Under the pieces are notes generated by a model. That model ran no database searches. It was not told the DNA's origin and saw only the letters and a list, made by a program, of their open reading frames with translations. Shown one piece after another: positions 44,044 to 54,558 of a stretch of 64,000 nt of DNA. A program made the position numbers and the translations under genes. The DNA is from Macrophomina tecta (lineage: Eukaryota > Ascomycota > Dothideomycetes > Botryosphaeriales > Botryosphaeriaceae). Numbering within the stretch: position 1 is the first letter of the stretch; the number at the start of each line of letters is the position of its first letter. The stretch is from the NCBI GenBank assembly GCA_024180945.1, contig JAKSGN010000005.1, forward strand, positions 3,410,001 to 3,474,000, written 5' to 3'.

Positions 44044-46419
44044 AGGACAATGTGATGAGACAGTTTTTCGGCGGCCACACAATTGTTCCGCAGAATATGT
44101 GATATTTTTGGGCAGCACCGTACCGACTGGGCGTTTTGGGCATAAAGTCACGACGGCGTTTCCATAGTCTTAATTATTCATGGTCTTTACCTTCTCATGA
44201 GCCAGAAACCGCCACGGAACCAAGCGCACTAACGGCAGCGAAGCCATACCCTAGCATGAAAGTAGTTTTGGCACCATTCTTGCGGGGTAATACGAGCTAC
44301 ACTTCATAATCTGCTCCTTATCGTCCTTGGTAATCGAGTCATCGGTTGCAGAAAGCAAGGCACAGCCGTCATGGAAGTCCAGCTAGGTATTTATCCCGTT
44401 CCAGTATATTCGGCATCTTCGGCACTTTCATCCCACCCACACCAAGTTCGCTCCCGCAACCGGGATATCTGCGACAACGCCTCTTTGCCAAGTGATCGGC
44501 CGATGTTACACATAGTTTCAAGAGTTCAACCGGTGATCGACATGATCGGTTTGACTTTCGGTGGAGTTCATGGACGATTTCTGCCCGGGCATACAATGTG
44601 CCGCCTCTTGTTCTCAATTACCTATACTCTTTGCCGGCCGCCACTCGTTCAAATCCTGGAGAACCTGGGAAGCCACGAAAGTTAAAAAAAAAAAAAAAAA
44701 TTCAGCCCCTGTACGTCCGGTCTGGCGATCACCCGTAGAGAGAGTTAGGGGAAAACAAGTTGTCCGCTGATGAAAGCTTGCCGGCGCCGGTAACGTTAGT
44801 CCGCGGGCTAAGGTACTATTTTGCTACTGCTGATCAACGGCCGCCCCCAATTCGGCAATCTCACCGGCAACGGCGGGGAGGGGGCTTGCATGTTAAATCA
44901 CTTCTGCTGAAGCGCTGCTGCCGAACCATGCTCACCCTGAAGAGTATCGACGATTGGACGTATGTACATACGTGTCACTCTCACGGTTATCCTACCCTCG
45001 GCCGCTGCTCGGATATCTCCATTCCTTCCCGACTCTTGCCTGTCTGCTTGCCTCTGCCGGGTCTGTCTCGATTTGCGGGCGCCGATCTACGGGAGCACGG
45101 CGGAACGCCAATGACGCGGCCAAACATTAGTTGCGCCCGTACCAGTTATGCACATAGGCAGCGAGGAGCGGACAGGGCAAGAATGTGATTCATTCGGTAC
45201 CAATTCCCGACGACATGCCGGCATTACGGGGGGAAGCGTGCCAAGCAGCGCCACTGTTGTTTCCGAAAATGGTTGCTATTGGGGACCAGAGGTGTGGCAG
45301 GGCTGGTGGTTCGGTTTTCTTCGCGGCCGGCCGGCCGGTACGAAAAAAAAAAAAAAAGGAAAAAAGAGGCGCACCGTTGACGCTAAGGAAAATTGGCGGA
45401 CTACGCAAAACCTGGGTTGAACAGAAAAGGAGCAATCCGTGCGTATGTCCAGAGCCTGGTGTATGCAAGCGCAACGTTGTAGTGAGCCACGCGCGCGGCG
45501 CCGCCTCGTGGTCTGGTCTCGCGTTTGATGTGGTGGTGTGGGAAAACCCTACACGTCCACTATCTCGCTGATAGCGTGCTGGGGTGGAGGCCTGTGCCGG
45601 CCGCTTTGTGCGCTTCTTTGACTCCTGGGTGCTTCAATTGTATGGCTCTAAGTTTGCCTTCACTGTGTGTATTGGAGGCATAGTAAAGGGATCTATTAAG
45701 CTTACTTGATAAAAGTCTTCTTTGCTAAGCGTAATAACCATCTTTGCGCTGGCGCCGAAACCCACCCAAACCAAACTCCCGCGAACCTCCGGTGGGCTAA
45801 GAGGCCAGGGTAAGCGGGCTTAGCAGTCGCGTGGTCTGGTTGTGACGAGACAGGGTCCTCGCTCAGATCTGGTGGCTCGAGCCAAAACCTCGGGGATAAT
45901 GCGCGAGTGTAAGAGGTTGCCGTCGGCCTTTACCAATATGTCCTTGTGTCGTAGATTGCACTCGATCGCCGTCGGCATTTAAAGGCCTCATTTTGTCTTT
46001 ATCGAAGCCGCAACCGAAAAGATACGAGGAGCGCCACAAGCGGAAAAGTCTATCTCTAAGATCTCGGATCAAAGCAAAACCAGGGGTCTGAGGAAAGCTT
46101 GTGTCGGAACGACGACCCCGAAGATCCGAGAGAAGAAAAAAAGACCGCTATAGTGAAAAACTGATACGCTAATTGACATGTACAATCTCATATACAAGGC
46201 CGGATGGAGGAAGTATAGACTATAACGCTTATGAACAGGGAGGGCTTAGTAGCAAAAGACCTCGAGAGTGCGGGGAGTCCATTCCGGCCCAAGTGACAGA
46301 TAATGGCATATCCAAATCTTCCCAAAAACTCGTTTCTGAGACAACAACAGAACGTTATGGTCATACACCTTTCATCATCGGCAACATTGTTCGGTTAAAA
46401 TAGCAAGGCCGGAGTCTCG
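44044..46419. other. Intergenic, POL1 to sugar transporter
   Basis: 2.4 kb without a supported gene. It carries a 17-base (44684-44700) and a 15-base (45343-45357) poly-A run and short chance frames in the GC-rich part. No repeat with ends could be defined. Confidence 0.5.
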
Positions 46420-48977
46420 TCAAGCATCCTCATGCTTCGGCTTCTCATTGTAAGCTTCATACGTCACGGATCCAGCTTCAGACTGCTGCAGACGAGGCTG
46501 CTCGGCCCACTTGCGCGCAGGGATGCCCTGTTGTTTATCAGCCAAACGGTTTTGCGGTCCCAAAAGTCTAAGCACCCACCTTCATGAAGAAATCGTTGAT
46601 TTCCTCCATCGTCCTGCCAGTGACCTCGCCGACACAGAACCACACATACGCCAACGAAACGAAGCACAAGCCCGTGTAGACGAAGCCGGTCTTCGGGCCC
46701 AGGTCGGCCGAGTAGTATAGGTAGGGCAGAGTGAAAACGGTGACCCAGACGGTGACCCAGAAGCAGGCGACGGCGATGGCGTAGATCTTGTTGCGGTTGC
46801 GGCCGACAGCCATTTCGGACGCCTGGTGTTCTGTCAGCCCTCGGAACAGAGGGAATGCTCTGGCAGGGCGAGTTACTCACAATAGTCCAGCCAAGCGGGC
46901 CCCACGCGAAGTTGAACGCCGTGATCTCGATGATGACGAAGCTGATAATCACCTTACCGAATGTCTTGGATACCTCACCCCCTGGGATACCCAGGCATCC
47001 CACGATAAAGATAGAAATTGTCATGATCACAGTCGTGATGAGGAGCAGGGGTCTACGAGGGATCTTGTTTGCGCAAAGCACAGCCGCAAAGACGACGACA
47101 ACCTGGATGATGAACACTATCAGGGTCATGAGGAAGGGGTCCTCCAGACCAATGGCCTTGGAGAAGACAGTACCGAAGTAGTAGAACCACTGGATACCGT
47201 TGATCTGCTGAGCAATGAGAGCGCCGGCCGAGTAAAGAACCTTCCGGCGCTCGATGGGGTCACGGACAAGATCCCACCACGAAGAGTCCTTAGCCAGAGC
47301 AGCCTCATGGTCGATGTCCTGCTGCAGAGCGGCAACATCGCTCTGGGGCGAATAGGTCTTGTCTTCCCGGTGGATGAGGCGCAGGGCATCGTCGCACTTC
47401 TCGGCCTTGCCCTTGCGGAGCAACCAACGCGGAGACTCGGGAACCCACCACAAGAAGGCCAGAACCAGCAGTGGGAAGACGAGCTGGACAGCCATGGGGA
47501 TGCGGTAGGCGGCGGTGGTGCGCATGGACTCCGTGCCGCGGTTGATGGCGGCGGCCACGATCTGCGAGACGGACAGGGTGAGCTGCCAGCACATGAGCAG
47601 CGGGCCGCGGATGTGCGTGGGCGCCACTTCCTGTTGATCCAAGGAGAACATCGGTCAGCTCATGGTCGCCTGTTTTGGGGGGTGTGTCTCTGGCGCGCCG
47701 TGCGCCAGGAAGAAGTATTGATGAGGATCTGGAGAATGGGACAAAGAGGAAACAGCTCCCTGGCCGGCGGGTTGAATCTGGAGCCTGCGCTCGGTGATCT
47801 CGCTCGCAGAGGATGGCATTGGACGCCTGCTTCGCATGACGGAGGCCCCAAGCTCCCTTGCCGCGTGGAGTTGGAAGCGGCTGCTTGCTATCGATCACCC
47901 ACGCGGCATATTTCACCGGCGCATGAACCCGTTGGCCAAGCCAAGCCTCAGCCGCTCTTTTCCCCACCAGCTCCTCCAGGGTTTGTATCCGCCCGTCAGT
48001 TTCTCCGAGCTCAAGCTTGGAACAGGACCGAAAAGCTATGGCCACGCGGCGGGTGCCCGGAGCCGAAAGGGATTGCACCGAGCAGAAGTGCCGCCCGCTT
48101 GCCGTCGAGATTCAGGGCACTGAGATGGCCGATGCGTCCCGCTTGCCGTCCCGGTGGAGGGTGTTGTCGTCGTGGAGATCGCGGCTGTCTCTTCCTACCA
48201 ACGGCTGCCGTTCTCCGGACACACAGAACGAAGGACAAAAAAGCAAACATGAAAAGTAAGCACTTACACCGATGTACAGCGGGCTGGTCGACGAGAAGGC
48301 GCCCACGCCGTAGCCCAGCACGATGCGGCCGCCGATGATGAGGCCGTGGCTGTGGTCGGTGGCCAGCTGCAGCACAACCCCGATGATGACGGTCACGGCG
48401 CCGACGAGGAAGACGCCCTTGCGCCCGAGCACGTCGTTCAACGGTGCCGCCGTCAGCGAGCCCACCAGCTCGCCCACGTTGATCATCGAGGTCATGACCG
48501 ACAGGTCCGACGCCTTGATCTCGTACCCCGTCCCGTCCGCCTTGGGCGTGCCGAAGTGCTCAACGAAGATGTCCATGGCGCTGACGCCCGTGAAGTACAC
48601 GCCTGCATCTTGGTCAGAATGTCTGCGTGCCGTCTCTTCTCGCTGGCCTGTCTGGTGATGGTGGTAGTTGATAGTAGTTGGTGTTGAGAATGCAGAGCGA
48701 CGCGCAGACGGTGCCCGCGCTTCTCGTCGATAGGCTTTATCTTCATGCGCGGCACAGAAGCCACATGCCGCGGGGAAAAAAAAAAAAATCTGGGGCAATG
48801 GGCACGCGCGGGCGCGGATGGCGGGAGAGGCGGCGGTCGCGGGGCGGGACGAGTCGGATGATGAGAAGGAAAAAGTAGCAAGCAGCCTAACAACGTACCA
48901 TCGTAGCCATACAAGCAAGCCCCGAGAGCCGCGAAGGCGCAGAAAAGCCACGCGTAGGGATGCTCAATGCGGCCCAT
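46420..48977 (-). CDS. MFS sugar transporter
   Basis: Plasma-membrane sugar:proton symporter of the fungal sugar porter family. Exons 48977-48899, 48602-48268, 47630-46881, 46822-46580 and 46527-46420 give 504 residues. Family marks are LYGYDG after helix 1, LNDVLGRKG in the loop after helix 2, GRIVLGYGVGAFSSTSPLYIGEVAP, WWVPESPRWLL, QQINGIQWFYYFGT, and a late GEVTGRTMEEINDFF, a changed form of the usual PETKGRTLEE. About 12 membrane segments can be counted. The ATG at 48977 gives the typical short N-terminus. Introns 1 and 2 are 296 and 637 bases, far longer than others here; the protein is continuous across both (YDG to VYFTGV; YIG to EVAPTH). It is divergent from the GH32 gene, which suggests a fructoside or other oligosaccharide substrate, but the sequence does not decide. 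Confidence 0.93.
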
Positions 48978-49529
48978 TGTGCCGATTTTCAGTCGCACTG
49001 CAGAGGGACGAAGGTGGTACAAACGGCTCCTTCGGCGTGGAGCGAGCGGACGAAGAGAGGGAGGAAAATGAGCAGAGCCGCACGTTGCTGCTGGAAGTCC
49101 AGACGCGCGAAAAGTCTGCTGCGAATCGCACAAACCAAGGCTTGAAGCCTTATATCAAACAGCGAGCAGGGCCGTCGCGCCTGGGGAAACCTGGGGGATT
49201 GGCTTGGTTGAGGTTCCTTAGTGCTCCTGGCTGACCCTGATGTGCGGGCGTTGGCCGGGGAGAGCCTGGTGCTGCTCAAGCACAAGCCCAGCCGATAACT
49301 GCGAGCGGTCGCCGTCGGCCGGCTGATGGCCGTGGGCCAGTCTGGCTGCTCGTTCAATCCCCACCGGCCGGCCGGCGGTGGAGCGGCGGCAGACCCACCA
49401 CCACTGCCGAAGAGACCAGGGCCGGGCACCCATGACTCGCTCTCCACAAGCCCGTTCTCTGCCCATTGCAGCGCCTGCTGCCCTCATGGTCAAAATGCTA
49501 TATCACCACTGCTCTCACCATCCTCTCCC
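48978..49529. promoter_or_regulatory. Divergent transporter/GH32 promoter
   Basis: About 550 bases between likely starts. On the transporter strand a TTGATATAAG element (49151-49160 region) is about 175 bases before its ATG. Two CreA-type sites are listed separately. The GH32 frame is open through the right part, so the true left boundary could be 49326. Confidence 0.5.
49181..49196 (+). promoter_or_regulatory. Tandem CreA-type sites (CTGGGG x2)
   Basis: CTGGGG at 49181-49186 and 49191-49196, one helical turn apart, both fit SYGGRG, the binding consensus of the carbon catabolite repressor CreA. Paired sites are the functional form in Aspergillus promoters; use here is inference. Confidence 0.45.
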
Positions 49530-51209
49530 ATGATGGAGCCGTTCCAGAGACCACCAGACGATTCCTCCACCAGCACTACTGCTGTCCCCGCAATGCCTTC
49601 TCTCATCGTTGACGACCAACCCACTTCTTCTTCAGCCTACAGTCGGCCCTCCAACACACAGGCCGCCGCCGATGCCATACCTATTCTAGTCGACGACACC
49701 TATCATGTCTTCCACCTTGCCACTCCGCCCAACACCATCCACCACCCGCCGCGGCTACGCTCCTCCTGGCACCGCCTGCGCTCCACCGACCTGGTGACCT
49801 GGGTCCGCGACGACCAGCCCGCCCTGCGCCCCGGCAAGACGCCAGCCAGCCCCGATGCCGATGGCGCCTGGACGGGCTCCGCCGTCCAAGGGCCCGATGG
49901 CGCTATGCACGTCTTCTACACCGGCTACAACCTGGCCCACGGCGGCAAGCAGGTCATCCTGCACGCCATATCCACCGACAAGCACGGCTCAACCTTCACC
50001 CAGGCTACCCAGCCCATCACCATGACCTCCTCAGGAGTTGCCTCGCCCTTCGAAGAAATCGACTTCCGAGATCCCTACGTCTTCTTCAACCCGGACGAGA
50101 ACCGCTACTGGATGCTCGTCGCGACCCGGCTGGCTGCGGGCCCCTTCTGGAGTCGCGGCTGCATCGCCCTCCTCACCTCGCCCAACCTCTCCGCCTGGAC
50201 CGTCGAGCCCGAGCCTCTATTTGCACCCAACGACCTCTTCTGCCCCGAGTGCCCCGAGCTCTTCTCGCTGCCGAACGGCAACTGGTACCTGGTCTACTCG
50301 CGCTTCTCCTCCCCCAACGCCGGCACCGTCTACAAGGTCGGGCCCTCGCCCAGGGGCCCTTTCCGGACGCCTCGCGGCGCCTCGGGCGGCAGGCTGGATG
50401 CCCGCCGTTGGTATGCCGCCAAGTCGTGCCCCAAGGCCGGCGACGCGACGAAGCGTGTCTACTTCGGCTGGGTCGCGGACCGGTGCGAGGAGGACGGGAA
50501 GTGGCTGTGGGGCGGAGACATGGGCACGCCAAGGGAGGTGTGCGCAGGTGCTGACGGACTGCTGTCGGTGCAGCCAAGCCAGGAGGCTTTGCAGGCTGCG
50601 TTTGCGGATGCTGACGAACTGGGTGGTGACGACGGCCTGCCCGCTGACCTGCAGCTTAGCTCTGTCGGCACAACATCAGCGCAGTTTCTACCGGTAGATC
50701 ATTCCGGTGAGCCGGTGGACTATCTCTTCCGCTTCAACGTCACCTCGCACGATGCTGCGTCCTTTGGAGTACTATTTCGCGTCGACGGAGACATGAAGGG
50801 ACATCGCTTGCGCTTCGAGCCTACCGCGGCAAACCTGCTCGACGTTGTTCTGTTGACCGATAGCCCGCCCCTGGACGATTTCTGGGCAGATCAGTACAAA
50901 CTGTACCTTCCCAGGGGGGTCGATGGTCCCGAGATTGCTCGCCACAATGGAATAGCTGTCGACGGCACCATCAACATTGTTGTGAAGGCCAATGTGCTGG
51001 AGATATTTGTCGGAGGAAGGTCCATTAGTTACCGTCTGCCGCAGCGGTCCACCATATCAGAGGTGAATGGAACGCATGGAAACACGAATAATGAATTGAA
51101 CGGGGAGATTGAAGAGGCAAACCAAGAGATCAAAGAGCTGGGTATCTTTGTGGAAGACGGGACTGTACAGCTGGCCGATGTTTTGCTCCGCCTTTCCAAA
51201 CGTCTGTAA
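49530..51209 (+). CDS. GH32-family glycoside hydrolase, atypical nucleophile motif
   Basis: Single exon, 559 residues from the ATG at 49530; an ATG at 49326 would add 68 Pro/Ser-rich residues that look like leader. No signal peptide, so probably intracellular. The five-bladed propeller signs of clan GH-J are present: WTGSAV (114-119), FRDPYVF (R180-D181-P182, transition-state Asp), and PECPELF (E240, acid/base). The first motif, normally WMNDPNG, is replaced by AADAIPILVDDTYHVFHL, where D48 would be the nucleophile; this matches a GH32-like subgroup with a GD-x-IP block rather than classical invertases. A C-terminal beta-sandwich region follows (DYLFRFNVTS, FGVLFRV, LEIFVGGR). The substrate is likely a beta-fructoside but the subgroup is not well characterised. 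Shares a promoter with the transporter. Confidence 0.85.
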   Translation: MMEPFQRPPDDSSTSTTAVPAMPSLIVDDQPTSSSAYSRPSNTQAAADAIPILVDDTYHVFHLATPPNTIHHPPRLRSSWHRLRSTDLVTWVRDDQPALRPGKTPASPDADGAWTGSAVQGPDGAMHVFYTGYNLAHGGKQVILHAISTDKHGSTFTQATQPITMTSSGVASPFEEIDFRDPYVFFNPDENRYWMLVATRLAAGPFWSRGCIALLTSPNLSAWTVEPEPLFAPNDLFCPECPELFSLPNGNWYLVYSRFSSPNAGTVYKVGPSPRGPFRTPRGASGGRLDARRWYAAKSCPKAGDATKRVYFGWVADRCEEDGKWLWGGDMGTPREVCAGADGLLSVQPSQEALQAAFADADELGGDDGLPADLQLSSVGTTSAQFLPVDHSGEPVDYLFRFNVTSHDAASFGVLFRVDGDMKGHRLRFEPTAANLLDVVLLTDSPPLDDFWADQYKLYLPRGVDGPEIARHNGIAVDGTINIVVKANVLEIFVGGRSISYRLPQRSTISEVNGTHGNTNNELNGEIEEANQEIKELGIFVEDGTVQLADVLLRLSKRL

Positions 51210-51468
51210 ATAGCAAGCCCTCCCGACGTCAACAAGAGAGCATAACTAATGACGAATCAACGTGATATAGGAGAGAATAAGCTGGCTGAACGCGACCCAT
51301 AATACATGCTGAAAAACTGGCGATAAGGCGCCAAATAATCGGACATAGGCTCATAGGAAATGGTTACAGCGCGAAGCGGCGGGAGTATTCGGGAAGCCAA
51401 CGGGGACCCCATAAAGTCGCTGGTTGTTGGATCTATACGGCCCCAACGAACTCCGGTCCCTGAGCTGA

Positions 51469-54063
51469 CTACTGCAAAGGGGCAGCAGGTGCATTGTTGC
51501 TCAAGTAATCAAACGCACCCAAGTGCATCTGACCTTGGTAATCCCACTCGTTGACTTCAGTAAATCCAAAGCCGAAGCCGTTGACACCCGCCTCGAACGT
51601 TTGCTGCGGAGTCTCAGCCATCTCGGTCGATGGTCCATCCACAGCAATGACCAGGGCATGCTCAAGCCCTCGCAAGATGGCTCCTTCCAGACGGTTGACC
51701 GCATACCTGATGGGCTCGTTGGACTTGCTCATCGTACGGAGAGTCCAAATGTATGAGTTTAGAGTCTCGCGCCAATGATCCCGCTCAGAAGGGGTGATCG
51801 AAGTAACCAATAACAGGGTAGTGAAAGAACCAATAACAGAAAAGAGGTAAGGGGATACTGCAAAAAGCGCAGTAAGTATCTAACTCAGCAAGGTTCCCTG
51901 GGCGGATTGTTCTGAGCGCTTGCTCCGGACGTACCAAAATACCAAAAAGCATCCAAGTGCTCCGGCCGAAGTGATGCCACCAAAGCCGTTGCTTCCATAG
52001 CCGTATCATAAGCGTATTGTCGGACTTCGTTCAACACTGAAATGTCTAAGCAAAGAGGGGCTAGTGCTGTCGACCTGACTAGCCTTCGGAGAAGAAGGGT
52101 CGTTACACCAAAATAGGCGAGGTGAAGGTAACCTATCAGAATGTCAGTACAAAGCAGGGCTTGATTTGACAAATGAAATCTCTTTGGACATCCAAAGAAA
52201 TGTGGAACCGCTCCCCGACAGTCTCGGTTCACACGACAAGAGAGAATGGGCCACTAATTGAGCGCAGATTGTTCTCAACCAGGAAGGAATTGGCAGCACG
52301 GATTTTGGACGAATGTTTTCCAGCAAATGCTGGGTTGTCCGTGAGGTGCAAGACGTGAGTCTTGGGAGATACGTCTTCCTCAATGAATGAATCGCGTAAA
52401 GGAACCACTCACCGTTAGGACAGAGCTGCCTTGGCGGCAAAGAGTCCATATACAAGCTTCGCGGTAGAGACCTATACCACGTCGCCAAAGATTCTATAAT
52501 GGGCTGTGATTTTGCATACAGGTCCACAGTGTCCTGATTTACACATCCCTTCACGGAATAGAACTTTTTCAATATGACGTCGAGGATCTTCGACAGACGC
52601 ACCATCTGCAGAAACTGCTCCTGGCCAGCTTGAAAGGCCGATGCAGCAGGATCATCGGAGTCGGGCTCGCAGTCGGCGAAGTCTGCCCGATCCAGGTCTT
52701 TTACTCCCCATTCGTCGTCAGTAATATGGCTCGGCCGACCGTAAGCGCAAGCTGTCCATTTGTCTTGCATGTAAAGCGCCCAGCTGAGCCGCTTCCGCAG
52801 CGTTCGCTCCCACTCGGGGATGGCCCAGGCAGAAGCATCCAAATGGAGCCCGCAGGCCTCGCCAATAGCCAGGGCTTGCGAGGTCAGTCCCCAACCAAAG
52901 GTGTGGTCAGGATTCAGCGGATCTTCGGGCTTGCATTGCAGAAGTAGAAGCATTGACTCTATTGAAGATAGTCGTGGGCGATGGTAAGAGTTCTGGATGG
53001 CGTGCAATGTCAACCTTCTCAGTGTGGATAGTTCCGGAGGGGGATGTGTCGAGAGCAAGGGGTCAAAGTGCCACCAGTTGATGGCGTTGAGATAGACAGC
53101 TCCCAGGAGAGGGCCTGATATCAGCCGATATGATTTTGAGTATCTTTCCATGAAGCCTTTCTTGTATAGAATCGGGTACGAAGGCTGAACGACACGCCAG
53201 AACAGACGAACAAGGCGCTCTCCATAAGGCTTTACGCAAGCCTCAATGGAATCTACTTCCTGGTAGCCGGCCTGGTAACCGGCAGCCTTCTCGTCGCTGA
53301 CCTACAGGCAGGTTAGTTCGGTGGCTCGGCGGAGAGCCTGGTAAGACACACGATGTGGAAACAGAGCGGATACTCGACGCCTTGATCGCGTTCAAGAACG
53401 CGGCGGATGGCGTGCGTGGAGAGGCGGAATTCGTGGTGAACGGGGTCGTAGGGGCGATGGCGCTGCAGCGGTATTCAGTAGGGGCAGGATCACGGCTGGG
53501 TGGAGGAGACGGACCATAAGAATGGGCTCCATATCGCTTCCCAGCCCGTACAACTCAGCAAAGCGGGCTGAATCCAACCCCAGGGACTTCTCCCCCTTGG
53601 CACGGTCAGCTTCGCTCACCAGCTCGCCATTGCGCTGGCGCTCGCGAGCAGCTTCGAGCGCAGCGGCCGAGGCCTCGCCAGAGCTGAGCACGTCGGAGGG
53701 CAGTTCCTCGTTGGTGCGCACGCCGGTGGAGGGCGGCAGGGCGGGCGCAGACCTCGGGATCTCGCCGCTGCCGGGCGAGAGGTGGGCTAGGTCTCCGGGA
53801 GGCTGATGGCGCTGGGCGGCGTCGACGGTGGAGGTGGAGGTTGCAGTGCTGGAGGGGCGGCGCGGCAGCGGGCGCTCAGGGGGCGACTCCTCGTAGGTGC
53901 ACTTGGTCTGCCGGTAGAGGCAGACGGTGCATTCTCCGGCAGAGCCAGACTCGACGATGCACCTGGTCTTGCGGCGGCGGCACGGGTCGCAAGGGCGGTT
54001 GCTCCGCTGGCCGCGGCGGCGCTTCCGGGACTCGGCCGCACTGGAATCGGCGGGCTCGGCCAT
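51469..54063 (-). CDS. Zn2Cys6 transcription factor with fungal_trans domain
   Basis: Nuclear regulator. Exons 54063-53515, 53462-53352, 53301-52413, 52132-51935 and 51857-51469 give 711 residues. The binuclear zinc cluster is at residues 25-55: C25-x2-C28-x6-C35-x9-C45-x2-C48-x6-C55, after the basic RKRRRGQRSNR. A conserved block FAELYGLGSDMEPILM runs across the first intron into RHRPYDPVHHEFRLSTHAIRRV. The middle homology region includes GAVYLNAINWWHFD, TFGWGLTSQALAIGEACGLHLD and KRLSWALYMQDKWTACAYGRPSHI. The overall pattern reminds me of the Dal81/TamA group, a weak call. Intron 1 has a GTCCGT donor and intron 3 is 280 bases. It sits between the GH32 and mannosidase genes, divergent from the latter, so it is a candidate cluster regulator. 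Confidence 0.9.
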
Positions 54064-54558
54064 TTCTGGGGCGGAACAGACATCCGGATACGCGTCGAGT
54101 CGTAGTCTTGAGTATGGCAGTCCGGGTGTCAGCGTGCAGTTGAGTAGGTTGGGCGCAACGGGCGACGGCAGCGACGCGAGGCTCACGTGCGGCGATCCCT
54201 TCTGGTTCTCTTGCAACCCCCGGCGGCCCCGCCGGAAGTCCTCCGTTTGCTCTGATAGCTCCCGCTGCAGCACCCCCCAGCCCGCGCTCACGCCTCGCTT
54301 CCCGCCCGCCCGCCCCCACCCCGGTCGCCAGCTCCTGACCTTCCCCACGCCAAACCCTGTCCGATGCGACTGTAGAGTGCCATCCTCGAGCGGCCCATTG
54401 CATCATCTCCGCGCCGCGCCGCACCGCACCGCACTCTGCGTGCTGCCTGCTCTTCTATAAAGGCCCTCTTGGCGCGCCTCGCCATGCCCGCCAGCGCCGC
54501 GCTCTGGTGGCTTGCCGATTGCTCGTCCGCTGCTCTTGTCCGTGCTCAAAGCTTCATC
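54064..54558. promoter_or_regulatory. Divergent regulator/beta-mannosidase promoter
   Basis: About 495 bases, C-rich. It has one CreA-type site on the minus strand (CCCCAC at 54314-54319, reading GTGGGG) and the TATA box listed next. An in-frame ATG at 54484 could also start the mannosidase. Confidence 0.5.
54456..54461 (+). promoter_or_regulatory. TATA box of the beta-mannosidase gene
   Basis: TATAAA, 103 bases before the chosen ATG at 54559, in CTTCTATAAAGGCC context. Confidence 0.55.

Noticed and set aside
44630..44680. tRNA T-loop-like GTTCAAATCC
   Set aside because: The bases on each side do not form a T-stem and no D-arm or anticodon arm lies upstream.
46117..46132. 16-base match CCCGAAGATCCGAGAG shared with 63595-63610
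   Set aside because: In 64 kb a 16-base match between two places is expected about once by chance; no ends or duplication flank either copy.
52133..52412. Read-through of regulator intron 3, which stays open for most of its length
   Set aside because: The 280-base length shifts the frame, while the spliced join (CPNG to YLHLAYFGVTTLLLRR) restores the fungal_trans domain.
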